From Mesorhabditis belari (Eukaryota > Nematoda > Chromadorea > Rhabditida > Rhabditidae): a DNA stretch of 64,000 bases. The position numbers were made by a program, and so were the translations under genes. The notes beneath the pieces are model-generated. The model searched no databases. It saw only the letters and a list, made by a program, of their open reading frames with translations, and was not told the DNA's origin. Shown one piece after another: positions 9,362 to 20,429 of the stretch. The number at the start of each line of letters is the position of its first letter. The first letter of the stretch is position 1. Location: NCBI GenBank assembly GCA_958450365.1, contig CAUEEP010000920.1, positions 521,501-585,500 on the forward strand. The letters are read 5' to 3'.

Positions 9362-10513
9362 TTATTCATCGACAGTCATGGGGTCAAGGTTTGCCGCCCC
9401 GTCTTCCGTGGCTTTCTCCTCGTGCTTTGTAATTAACTCGGTCAAGTACTCCAAGGAATCCACCGTGCTAAAAAGAAATAATATAGCATTTAATACCGGT
9501 CTTTAAAGCTAATACTGGCTTCGAAATTCGCAAGAAGTGATCTTGCATAATTGTTAGCTTGAGAATAAAAACTTTTACCTGAGTTTAGCTTCCTCCTCGG
9601 CCGTAAAATCACCCTCGAGTTGCCAGAGAGTGCGAATCTCAGTGTATTTTTTCCCCTGAATAAGAAAATGGCTTAGCTTATTTGAAAATCTCACCGAGAC
9701 CATTGCAGCAAGAATCTTTGAAATCTCCAGGCGCAAGCAGCGAACATCCATCCAGTTGGAAGCCTAAGCCCACACTGGTATGTTACAATTGCAACAAACA
9801 AACCTGATAGAGATCACAAAGCTCATTTCCATCCAAATCTTGCAGAAGCTCCTTTTCCATGTTCTTGATTTCTTCGCTGGGTTCAGGGCTAAACAAAAAC
9901 TATTTAACGTCACCAGATAACGACCAACGGAGTAATGGACTTGTCATCCGTCAGAATTGGAAGATCCTTGTGATCCTCACACCATTTGATAACCTAAAAC
10001 ATCAAATACTAGGTCTTTACGAAAGTTACCACGTCCTCTCTCTCTCTTGAAAACTAAATAGCTAATTAAGTCGTTATAAATTAAAGTACCATTTTGGCAA
10101 TGGTTTCGTTGACCTCGGCAAGCACAATTGGATCCATGTTCTTCACATCATCAATTGGACAATTCTAAAAATGAAAAGATTACAGATTACAATATCAACC
10201 ATCAATTCAAAAAGAAAAAGCTCACCTTGAGCAATTCGACAAGCATTCCCGATCGATCTGCTGCTTGCTTGGAAATTTCCAAAACCTTGCCGTCGTTGGT
10301 GATGAGCTAAAACAAAGAATTAGAATGATGACTGTAAGCATCCTAATCCCCTCTCTATCATAATCTGTCATCCACACCAAGTAATACTGGCTAATACTAA
10401 GATACGAGCTGACTACTGTTGCACGTGCAAATTAAGTCGTCGAGAAACAACTTTCATCTTAAAACATGAAAAAAATAAATTTATACCTTGTAGATGTCAG
10501 CTGAATCGGCCAT
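9362..10513 (-). CDS. skr: SKP1-related protein (SCF ubiquitin ligase adaptor), copy B
   Basis: Second SKP1-like adaptor, inverted relative to copy A. Exons 10513-10487, 10306-10226, 10164-10090, 9993-9914, 9888-9804, 9763-9695, 9655-9579 and 9467-9362 keep identical sizes and phases to copy A except the last, giving 199 residues. It starts MADSADIYK, carries TNDGKVLEISKQAADRSG, VIKWCEDHKDLP, KKYTEIRTLWQLEGDFTAEE, and ends NLDPMTVDE. The acidic end is probably the ancestral tail, since copy A has a frameshifting indel there. Between exons 4 and 5 a 25-nt GT...AG segment with an in-frame stop must be removed, three bases longer than in copy A. Amino-acid differences from copy A are scattered and mostly conservative, so both copies look functional. 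Confidence 0.92.
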
Positions 10514-10845
10514 TTTGCGTTGGGAGAATATACCTAAAAGATCAAAGAGTTAACTTTTCTCAAAGACTTAGCAAAATGAAAGGACATAAATGGTTGATGA
10601 TACGCTTTTTAATTTCGAATACTTTGAAGTAAATCAACAAAATCGAGACGAAACCATAAAAACCTTCTAAATTTGCTAAACCTTTGGAACCGCTTGAATT
10701 TTGCAAATGAAAAAATCAGAAAAATTTCTATGCCGCCGCCAACACCATAAGCTGACACGCGATGGCCGATTTGGGCTATTAGCTGAATATCTTTTTCTAA
10801 AGGGCACTATATAACCTTTCGTGATTTTTAAACATTTGTTCTTTT

Positions 10846-11253
10846 GGGAGTGGGACAAATGCGACCTTTTTTTGCGCACCGGGACATTTGCGCACCTTTT
10901 TTTTGCTGGAAAAGGCCTTAGGAAAGGTCGTAGAGCTTCAAAAATGTTTTCTCAGAGGGGAATCGTATGCGTAGATTCCGAATTTCGACAAATCAGTCCT
11001 CGCTGACACGTCAAATTTGGGCTAAAAGGCAAAAACTGCGGAAAAGCGTTAAGTTGCGTAGTTTTTGCCTTTTAGCACAAATTTGACGTGTCAGCGAGGT
11101 CTGATTTGTCGAAATTCGGAATCTACGCATACGATTCCCTTATATGGAAATATTTTCGAAGCTCTACGGCCTTGCCTAAGGCCTTTTCCAGCAAAAAAAA
11201 GGTGCGCAAATGTCCAGGTGCGCAAAAAAAAGGTCGCATTTGTCCCACCCCCC
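10846..11253. mobile_element. Foldback MITE, family B copy 1 (gggagtgggacaaatgcgac ends)
   Basis: A 408-bp near-palindrome. Ends are gggagtgggacaaatgcgac and gtcgcatttgtcccaccccc, with subterminal repeats of ggtgcgcaaatg, and inner arms ttgtcgaaattcggaatcta mirrored. It is present only in the right arm of the skr duplication. A relative with the same ends lies at 51793-52347. No coding capacity beyond palindrome-derived ORFs. Confidence 0.88.
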
Positions 11254-11480
11254 AAATTTCACCCTCTTCGGTTTGTTTTTAACTTCAACGATCAAAATTT
11301 TTATTTTGATCAAATCCGAGTGGAAACCCTTTTCTAATTTATAACGAACACATGGGCAAGCGTCAAAAAGATATTTCGGGGTTTAATTCAGGATGATTTC
11401 GCATTCCAACACTCCCAAATCCTCCGAATTCTGGATGTTTTGCCTTTTCAAACGTTAAAACTATAGATTGGCTTGTGATG

Positions 11481-11954
11481 GCTTTACTTTAAGAAACTAC
11501 ATCAAATTGGCTACAAAGTGAGCTATTAGGCAAGTTTTTTGGCTGAGTAGAAATTTTTTTATAGCCATTTTAGGGCATTTTTGAACCTAAACTTTGGGGG
11601 CTCAAAAAAATTTTTCTACTGGACCAAATGAGCTAATTTCAAAAATTTATTATAAAATATATGTATTATGAACATTTTTTATGTGGGTGACTTTTTGATT
11701 GGATGCCCGGAAATACCCTCATTCGTTAGCGGCTGAATTTCGTAAGCGGCTACGACATATATTTGTCAATAAATATCTGCATGAAACGCTTTTGAATGTT
11801 TTTATTTTAAAAACCACAAGATTAAGTTCGATCAAAAATATGAAGCTCAATGAATTGCTAAACTTACGCTGTAAAGTTCGAAAAGCTTCATTAAAAGATA
11901 GGACACAGAAAAAAAGAACCCGAATCGAAGAGAAAAAAAAAGAATTGATGAATT
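11481..11954. other. Intergenic; one basic ORF of doubtful status
   Basis: A plus-strand ORF at 11699-11965 (88 codons, very Lys/Arg-rich after KLNELLNLRCKVRKASL) overlaps the last exon of the receptor gene on the other strand. I could not match it to a family or to splice partners and treat it as probably spurious. Confidence 0.25.
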
Positions 11955-14900
11955 CTATTTCATAATTCGATCATTGACCGCATTTTTCCAATAATATGCC
12001 CCGATTCCGTTGATACCAAAAGACATCAAAATGAACATGACAATGAAGAAAATAAGACAAATCCTTTCGAAAACTGCAGCCAACCAATCGTATTCCAATT
12101 GAGCTAAATCACGTCGAGCTGTGTTTGAGATTATTGCTGAAAATTGAAGGAAATTGTTAGAATTGTTTTATTCAAGACATTCTAGAATTGTTTTATTCAT
12201 TTCTCTAAGACTTACAATGCTGTATGATAAATTGAGCAAAACTTACACGATATTTCTCCAAGTCTCTTCCCCTCAACCATATTCTCCAACACATTATCAT
12301 AAGAGACTGAACTCTGTGAGTATCGTAATCTCTTTGCAGGTTTGATATTTCGAATCATTTCTTCCGGTGTCTCTTCATCATCAATCATTGGTGTCATATC
12401 TGAAATTTCAGACTTCACAATAGTTCTAAATCTTTTTCTTCAGTGCATAGCTTTTTGAGAAGCTAAACGTGCTTTGAAATGAGGAAATTAACGACATTGA
12501 AATGCTGAGTTTTTATTTTATAAACTCACGGCTATCGGTTGGTTCTTCTCTTTCTAGTTCAAAGTCTGCAAAGGGTAAAGGCAATGTTCATTGAAGATGT
12601 TTATTCATTCAATTTTAGATACCTATCAGAAAATTACTGGTTTCATTTTTATCATATCAACGTTTGAGAAACGATTACATTTTCAAGATCAACAGGGCTT
12701 TTTTAACCAAAATTGAAGCTATTACCCGTCCAAATACAATGAAAAACCAAAAACCAACTCTGATTCTGATTCCCTAATTCTGATTCCCTAATTCTGATTC
12801 CCTAATTCTGATTCCCTAATTCTGATTCCCTAATTCTGATTCCCTAATTCTGATTCCCTAATTCTGATTCCCTAATTCTGACTTCCTGATTCTGACTTCC
12901 TGATTCTGACTTCCTGATTCTGACTTCCTGATTCTGACTTCCTGATTTTGACTTCCTGATTCTGATTCCCTGATTCTGATTCCCTGATTCTGATTCCCTG
13001 ATTCTGATTCCCTGATTCCCTTCAATTTTCAGAATTGAAGATCTATTCTTGCAAGCTACGACCAGTGCAGAATCTGTTGTTAGATTTCATAAAACTCACC
13101 GCGATCATCGATCGAGAAAGCGAGACTTTTCTTCTGTGTTACCGGCGGTTCACTTCCCGATTTGATGATGGAAAGATTTGGGAATGATTTCGGTTTGATC
13201 GTCGGTTTCATCACCGATCCATTTGTATTTTGATTGCCAAAAGCGTTTACAACCTGAAAATTCAAATGGGATTCCATAAAAAGTAAAGAGTTCATCTGAA
13301 AAAATGACTTTGATTCGGAAGTTTGTGAAATTTTGACTTTTTCAGATAAACCCTATACAGAAAAGGTAAATTCGATAATTTTCGATAAAAGGTGAGAATC
13401 GTGCTTTAGTAACTTGTTAGCAATAATGAAAGTTCAAGTTCAAGTTCAAAAAAGTCAAGATTCAAATTTTTTGTGCAGTGCCATCTTTTCGTTTACCTGA
13501 AAATCGGGTAAAGACATTCTATTCTAGAAAAAAAAAGATTGCTTAAGGTTAATGAGATTTTTGCTTTGGTTGATGCTTTGATTGAAGGCTTTTAAGCTAC
13601 AAAATTAGGCCTAATTGACTAAAAGGGACAAACATTTGAGTGCAAAATAATGGAAAACACAAAAACATTCTCGAAACAATAAAAGACATTCATTCTACAG
13701 TGTGCCTTCTTTCTTTTTGTTTTTGAAAGAAGAAGAATGTTACCTTGTGAGGGTGATCACTTGAGAATATGTTACTCTGAAAATGTGAAAGTGTTAAAGG
13801 GCAAAGATCACTGTATTCTGTGTATTGTTTAGTTTTTCTATTTTTGATTTAGCTTTATCTAGTGAATTACTTAGTAATTATCTAGTGAATTATCTAGTGA
13901 ATTATCTAGTGAATTACTTAGTAGGCCTTATAATCTAAAGAACAGCCTTATAGCCTCATAATCTAAAAAACAGCCTTATAGCCTTATAATCTAAAAAACA
14001 ACTTTCCAGGCTAAGCTTTTGAAATTTGCACAGAGAATCAATAAAGCAAGAGGTTTTTTCAAATCACTCCAAGTTACTGTAACTCACTGTAACTGTAAAT
14101 TACTTACTGTAACTGTAAATTACTTACTGTAACCGTAAATTACTGACTGTAACCGTAAATTACTGGCTGTAACCGTAAATTACTTACTGTAACTGTAAAT
14201 TACTTACTGTAACTGTAAATTACTTACTGTAACTGTAAATTACTTACTGTAACTGTAAATTACTTACTGTAACCGTAAATTACTGGCTGTAACCGTAAAT
14301 TACTTACTGTAACTGTAAATTACTTACTGTAACTGTAAATTACTTACTGTAACTGTAAATTACTTACTGTAACTGTAACTTACTTACTGTAACTGTAAAT
14401 TACTTACTGTAATTGTAAATTACTCACTGTGACTGTAACTTACTTACTGTAACTATTAGAATACCTAGGCTGTAACTGAATACCTAAGCTACGGCACTTT
14501 TTGGTAGCCTGTTGATGAATTATCAAGTTAAATCCTGTGCCTGTTAAAACTTAGATTTAGTTAACCTAACTGTTCTTATTACGCTCGGCTTTTGACTCTG
14601 TATCGCTCTGTATTTTTCGTTCTGCGACTACAATCTATGCCGACTTTCTTTACCTCCACAAATTTCAAAATTTCAAAATGAAAAAGCTAAAGAAGCGATT
14701 CTAATAGTTCATTCTAGCTTTTCATAGCGTTTCCTCAGAATTGTTCTTTGGATTGTTCTCTGTGCTCAACTAATGAAAACATCCTCACGCACTCAAATCT
14801 TCATCTTTCATAGTGAATGAATCAAGTATATCAGGATGGATGTTTCCACAAATGCCCACAAAGTTCACCAAAGCTCAACTCGATTCCTTACCTCTTCTTC

Positions 14901-17900
14901 ATCTTCTTCCTCTATCGGATTTTCTTTTGGTGGCTGTCAAATTCAAATTTCAATCAAAAACAAATAAACTCTTAACTACATTTAAAAAAACAAGCCATTT
15001 CCTTGTTATTTGTTAATATTTCTTTCTAGTGCCAATAAGAAATCCCAAGCAATTAAAGTGCATAAATGAAAAAGAAATCCAAGATCTCCAACCTTGCTCA
15101 TCTTGTACACTTTTTGCCAGAGAGATTGCTTTCGGCCAGCATTCCGGAGCTTCTCTTCCTGAACTTTTTACGTTAACAATTTTTCTATGATAAGAGATCT
15201 TTTACTAAACGGAACAGATCTACTTCTAGTTCTAGCTCTAGTTCTAGCTCTAGTTCTAGTTCTAGTTCTAGCTCTAGCTCTAGCTCTAGCTCTAGCTCTA
15301 GTTCCAGTTCTAGTTCTAGTTCTAGTTCTAGTTCTAGTTCTAGTTCTAGTTCTAGTTCTAGTTCTAGTTCTAGTTCTAGTTCTAGTCCTAGTTCTAGTTC
15401 TAGTTCTAGTTCTAGTTCTAGTTCTCGTTCTAGTTCTAGTTCTAGTTCTAGTTCCAGTTCTAGTTCTAGTTCTAGTTCCAGTTCTAGCTCCAGTTCTAGC
15501 TCCAGTGCTAGTTCTAGCTCCAGTGCTAGTTCTAGTTCCAGTTCTAGCTCCAATTCTAGCCCCAGCGCTAGTTCTAGTTCCAGTTCTAGCTCCAGTTCTA
15601 GCTCCAGTGCTAGTTCTAGTTCCAGTTCTAGCTCCAATTCTAGCTCCAGCGCTAGTTCTAGTTCCAGTTCTAGCTCCAGTTCTAGCTCCAGTGCTAGTTC
15701 TAGTTCCAGTTCTAGCTCCAATTCTAGCTCCAGCGCTAGTTCTAGTTCCAGTTCTAGCTCCAGTTCTAGCTCCAGTGCTAGTTCACCAATCTTAATGTCT
15801 TCAAATCATTCTTTCAAACACTCACTCGAGCTTTTTGTGCATAGGCTTGTTTCATCAATAGAGGCAACTCCATTCTGACCAATCTTCCAATCCTTCTCGC
15901 CCACCACATCACTCGGGGTGGTGGCGCAATACCGATAATACCCTAAAAGTGATTCAAAATTATTAAACCATGTTTCCGGTGCCATGAAAAAGACGAAAAT
16001 TTCCCAGAAAAACGACCAAAAATCATTGAAAACTCACTCTTTTCTGAATATAAATGACGACAGAGGCAGAAATTGTAGCAACAGAAATCAATAGAATCAT
16101 AGCCGTATAAAACCACCCTGGAAATTGATTGTGTAGTAGTTGTTTGAGTCAGTAATCTTCTAATCACTAGTTCTAACTAGTGATTAGAAGTTGATTAGTT
16201 CTTCTAGCTAACTAGTTCTTCTAACTAACTAGTTCTAATCACCAATATCAAATCAATATCGTCAAATCGTTAAACTCACCGATAAGAGGAATGAATGAAG
16301 ACGTGGAAGGCATTTTATCAGAGACCATCAAAATGAGAATAGACATTGAGAGAAGAGTTGTGATGCCGAGAGTGATCTTTTCTTGTCTAACCTCATTTAT
16401 CGATGAAGAACTGAACAATATGATTGTGAATCTCATTGCAGAATGAAATCCCATTCAGAAATCCCATTCAGAAACTCACCTAAAGAAGCCGACAATCGAA
16501 ATGAGAGTGATGATACTTGTCGGGAGAATGAGATTGATCACATAATAGAGGGGTTTTCGTTGGATATGAATCTCGAAAATGAGAAGAGTGTAATTATTCG
16601 GACAACAATCGTATTTCACTTCTTTTCGCGTAACTGAAAGATTTTGGATGTCTACGTTCTTGAAAGATTTTGGATGTCTAAGTTCTTAGACTGTTTTCAA
16701 GTGGTTGCTTTAGAAGTGATCCAATTAATATTTATTAAAACTAACATTGGATTGAGAAAATTCAAGTATTTTCATCCTATAAATGTTACAAAACAAAATT
16801 AAAAAACTTAGCTGTTAGCTTAGCTGTTAGCTTAGCTGTTAGCTTAGCTGTTAGCTTAGCTCTTAGCTTAGCTGTTAGCTTAGCTCTTAGCTTAGCTCTT
16901 AGCTTAGCTCTAGCAACTAGCCAAAAAGGATTTTGCCAAAACTATTTGCTTTAAATTTAGACCCCATTTTTCCCAGAGCTAGTTGAGAAGAAAGATATCC
17001 CAAAGAGAGCAGTATCTTAAAAAGATCAGCATCTTAAAAATTGCTGGTGCTTTAATTTTGTTGTGAAATGAGTTTCCTAAAGTAAAAATACTTGAATTTT
17101 CTGAATTCAATGGTAATTTTGAAAAGTATCCATTAGTCATTCTCGAATGGCGTCTACAAACAGTCTAAACAGTCTGTATCGCAATTTAAATAGTACTTCA
17201 GGATTCAAGCATAATAAAGCAAACTATTGGAAAAATTGGGTCACTTGTCCACTATAGTATACCTAATTGTTCGGCCAACAACCTTCAACATTTAGCTTTT
17301 CAATTAGCTCATAAACTATTCAGTCTTGACACAGGAATATGCTAGCAAACAGCCAAAAAACCTGGCTAAGAGCGGGTTTTTCTGACAGAGAACGGTCGTT
17401 GCCGTGACACAGTCGGGAGCGCGCTTGTCTACGGTCCACCCGGGTTTGACCCCCGTAGTGCCACTCAATCATGTCTTTTCTAATTTTTTGTTTCAAATGG
17501 CACAACTACAATATATTCTAAGGTTTTCTAAAGAAGTTTTAGCTTTATTGGTCAAAAAGTGGCTGAGCCCGTACAGACAAACAGAAATTGTTCTTTTATA
17601 TGTAATAGATAAGAATTATATTGTAGTGTGTTATAGTGTGATACAAGAAATTCAAATGTCGTCTTATAGTATTGAAGTCTTAGTTTCTGCCTACAGAAAT
17701 AGTTCACCTTCAGTCCAGAGCACTTTCCATCCTTCATTCTCTATACAATTCGATATTCCAATAGCTTTTTTCTCATCATACGGATGATAATCAATATAAG
17801 TGTTATCGAAAGTCCAACTCCCGAAGATTAGGGTACAATCTTGAACATCAAAAGGGAAAAATCTGGAAAAATGTGAAATATCTTCAAATTATCTAAGCTA

Positions 17901-19756
17901 GCAAACCGTAAATCGAGATTACAACTCAATTTGTATATGGTTGGATAAAGAAGTTCGACAAAAGCACCACTTCCATTGCCGACTGTCGTCAATTTTGCAT
18001 TCAATAAACGCCTCGTTTCACCCTCATCCATCACTAAGCTGAAAAGAGTTCTATTTAAAATGATCAGCAAATTTCAAACTGATTCACTCATTCACTTCCA
18101 TCTAAAAGCATGCCTTAAAATTTTGCCACAACAAAATAGAGGCTAGTTTTATTTTTTTTTCAAAAAACTCTTTTGTAAACCTTGCCAAATCGTAGACCCT
18201 GTATGAGTGATAGTTATGAAATTATCCTTTTGAAAGCTCCTTTTGAAAGAAAGGGGGGTATTAATCGCGGCCGGGTGACGATAAAAATTTTTTTACGGTA
18301 ACCACCTGTTTTTTATTTTAATATCGCTGATTTTATTATAAAAAGAATAAAAATCACCCGGCTAGAGTGATTTGATGGGTTTACAAATTTTTGGAGACAC
18401 TGCAAGGCTTGGAGAAAAACAAGATCGTCACTCATCAGACACCTCAGCTAAAAGGCACCTATTTGAGAAAACTAAAACCACAAGCGACCACAAATGGAAA
18501 TTGTTAATCTACAATTCTTCCTCTTGCTCACTTTCATCTTCGCTCCCAAAAAACTCGACCCAAGAATGCCTTATCTGTTTGCTCATAAAGTTTTTGAGTG
18601 GTCGTCCCTTGTCCCTCTCAGTCGACGTTTTTGTCGATCCCCTAAATCCGGGTTTTTGCTGTTTTAGCTCGTGAAGGTCGAGAGGCTTATCAAATCGAGC
18701 TTCCATGTAATGATTCACCAGAAGGAACTATACAGTAACTATATAGGAACTATATAGGAACTAAATAGGAACTAAATAGGAACTAAACAATTCTTCCTCT
18801 TGCTCACTTTCATCTTCGCTCAAGTACAGCAGTTCCTCAAATCGGCTTCCTATCTTATCAATTTCCAGCGCATCTTCACCAGAAGTGACTGGATCTCCTC
18901 CACCGTAGGACGTCTTCAGCGCTTTGATTGACACAATTAGATCTTTTTTCCATTTGTGGTCGCTTGTGGTTTTAGTTTTCTCAAATAGGTGCCTTTTAGC
19001 TGAGGTGTCTGATGAGTGACGATCTTGTTTTTCTCCAAGCCTTGCTCTCCAAAAGTCTCCAAAAATTTGTAAACCCATCAAATCACTCTAGCCGGGTGAT
19101 TTTTATTCTTTTTATAATAAAATCAGCGATATTAAAATAAAAAAACAGGTGGTTGCCGTTTAGAAAAAGCCGTTTTTATCGTCACCCGGCAGCGATTAAT
19201 ACCCTCCCCCCTTTTAAAATCAAAACTCACGAATTGTAGAGAGTTGTATCGGGTAACCATATTTTATGGTGAGGTAACATAATCTCTGTTGTTCCCTCAA
19301 ACTCATTCGGATCCCATCCCAACATACTGTCAACCCAACGCTAAACAAAAAACAGAATCCTTTCTTTTCCCCGAACCTCAACAATTTTCTACCTCAACAA
19401 TCCACGAGTTTAGCATCAGATATTGCTGTGGTTCATTCTGAAATCCGTTTAAGAATTGAATTTGATGTATACAGACTGTTCTTTACTCACCACTTCAATA
19501 ATTTGATACAATTCCATACTGAAAAGCACATCAACACTGTGATTTTTCATTTTCGGGATCAATTCTCGATTGTAACCACCCAAAATGTGATTAACTATTT
19601 GATAATGTTCCGGGATTTCATTATCTGAAAAGAAATTGATTTCACCTGAGGATTAGAAGGTAAGAAATATTATTTCCTTAATATTTTCTCACCTTCTAAT
19701 CCCCAGGTTCTTCTCAGAATCCCGAATATTAATAATAGAAGTGGCTGCAAGAACAT
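11955..19756 (-). CDS. Cys-loop ligand-gated ion channel, nicotinic-receptor alpha-type, DEG-3-like
   Basis: Pentameric ligand-gated cation channel subunit at the plasma membrane. Eighteen phase-consistent exons give about 604 residues: 19756-19693, 19624-19491, 19437-19393, 19340-19231, 18038-17907, 17862-17708, 16633-16480, 16410-16280, 16117-16038, 15942-15826, 15158-15093, 14933-14892, 13776-13744, 13523-13497, 13253-13100, 12565-12530, 12399-12247, 12136-11955. Order: signal peptide (MFLQPLLLLIFGIL), extracellular domain, Cys-loop CNLDLRFFPFDVQDC (about 157-171), vicinal cysteines KYDCCPNN (about 223) that mark alpha subunits, TM1 PLYYVINLILPTSIITLIS, TM2 EKITLGITTLLSMSILILM, TM3 WFYTAMILLISVATISAS, a long loop from small exons, and TM4 ICLIFFIVMFILMSFGI. 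The phrase GFFSSSSINE before TM2 resembles the DEG-3 group. The loop exons (27-66 nt) are low-complexity and less certain. Introns hold repeat arrays and a foldback element. Confidence 0.93.
12759..13020. repeat. 14-bp tandem array in a receptor intron
   Basis: About 18 copies of ctgattccctaatt, changing mid-array to ctgacttcctgatt and then ctgattccctgatt, showing homogenised sub-blocks. Intronic. Confidence 0.9.
13857..13985. repeat. Short tandem repeats in a receptor intron
   Basis: Copies of tatctagtgaattac at 13857-13920, then repeats of cttatagcctcataatctaa to 13990. Confidence 0.8.
14074..14455. repeat. 20-bp minisatellite in a receptor intron
   Basis: About 18 copies of tacttactgtaactgtaaat with a few variants (taaccgtaaattactggc) recurring at intervals, indicating higher-order duplication. 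Confidence 0.92.
15222..15785. repeat. Hexamer (TCTAGT) array in a receptor intron
   Basis: About 560 bp of tctagt and variants tctagc, tccagt. The right half shows a repeating block of about 78 bp. It creates long Leu-Val and Glu-Leu open frames that are not genes. It ends 41 bp from a receptor exon. Confidence 0.95.
16150..16233. repeat. Perfect short hairpin plus ctagtt repeats
   Basis: cttctaatcactagtt is followed immediately by aactagtgattagaag, a near spacer-less palindrome, then copies of cttctaactaactagtt. Intronic between TM2 and TM3 exons of the receptor gene. Confidence 0.7.
16807..16915. repeat. 12-bp tandem array in a receptor intron
   Basis: About nine copies of tagctgttagct and tagctcttagct. 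Confidence 0.85.
17400..17465 (+). pseudogene. tRNA-like relic (possible SINE or tRNA pseudogene)
   Basis: A stretch with an A-box-like tgacacagtcgggagcgc and, about 40 bp on, a B-box-like ccgggtttgaccccc followed by gtagtgcca. A T-arm of four G/C pairs can be drawn, but the 5' acceptor strand does not pair well. It lies in a receptor intron. Confidence 0.35.
18253..19211. mobile_element. Foldback transposable element with coding fragments
   Basis: About 960 bp with inverted arms of about 250 bp. Left end gggggg then tattaatcgcggccgggtga; right end the complement, tcacccggcagcgattaata before cccccc. Both arms carry the same reading frame beginning MMGLQIFGD and continuing GEKQDRHSSDTSAKRHLFEK. 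Two different inner segments each end in SEDESEQEEEL (minus strand, 18509-18718 and 18761-19081). A tandem repeat taggaactaaataggaacta fills the centre. It is inserted in the intron between receptor exons 4 and 5. No transposase domain was recognised; the ORFs may be captured or degenerate fragments. Confidence 0.8.
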
Positions 19757-20429
19757 CACGAAACATGAAGAAACTCTGGAAAGGATTTGATGAGAAATTG
19801 ATGAAGAAGACTTAGCAATAGGTTCAGTACAAGTTTTCCATAGAAACTTACTTTTTTTTTACGACCAAATACTTGGTGTTCGGCTATAAATGGACATTAG
19901 TGAATGGTGGACGAAGAGATTCTCATCTCACGATTCGATGATCATCAATGGGAAAAGGAAAGGCCAATCGAGGCTAAATAAAAGCAAAAACTTTGCATTA
20001 GTGCTATAGCAGGATTGAAGTGGAAAAAGACAGAGAAATTGCAGTAAAAGATCAAGTTTTACACATAAATGACCGCTTGGTTCTTCTCGAAAATCCTGAT
20101 CTTTTCATTAGGAAAGATATCATTGCAAAATCCAAAGCCAATTCGATCTTGAGACTTATCTGAGAGTTAAAATAAACTCCGCCAATAGATTCTACCACCC
20201 TGAAAACCCCACAACAAATTTTAAACACTAAATCTCATTTGAGAATCATTTACAGAACAAAAAATCACTGTGTTAACTGATGTTCTTTGTGCCGCCACGT
20301 AATCGCTCGCCGTCTGGCCAACGGCTTCATATACCCTGAAAGTCTCTCTACTTCGGCTTGCTTTTCTATGAGACAATCTGGCAACCAATCCAATCAATAT
20401 GCCTCATAGGGGTGAGCACAGCCTCAACC
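19757..20429. other. Intergenic upstream of the receptor gene
   Basis: No gene recognised. It should contain the receptor promoter; no specific element could be identified. Confidence 0.4.

Larger units (their letters stand above)
8817..11480. repeat. Right arm of the large inverted duplication
   Basis: Reverse-complement counterpart of 4791-7625. It carries skr copy B and, unlike the left arm, a 408-bp foldback MITE at 10846-11253. Confidence 0.9.

Noticed and set aside
10821..11337. Overlapping ORFs within the skr right arm
   Set aside because: They come from the foldback MITE and its mirrored arms.
14074..14455. Regular 20-bp repeats that might suggest a CRISPR array
   Set aside because: Head-to-tail tandem units without unique spacers, in an intron of a eukaryotic gene.
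15185..15795. Long open frames on both strands (Glu-Leu and Leu-Val repeats)
   Set aside because: They are produced by the TCTAGT hexamer array in a receptor intron; period and composition explain them fully.
18372..18674. Plus-strand ORF starting MMGLQIFGD treated as a host gene
   Set aside because: The same frame recurs in the opposite arm of the foldback element; it is part of the element, not a separate gene.
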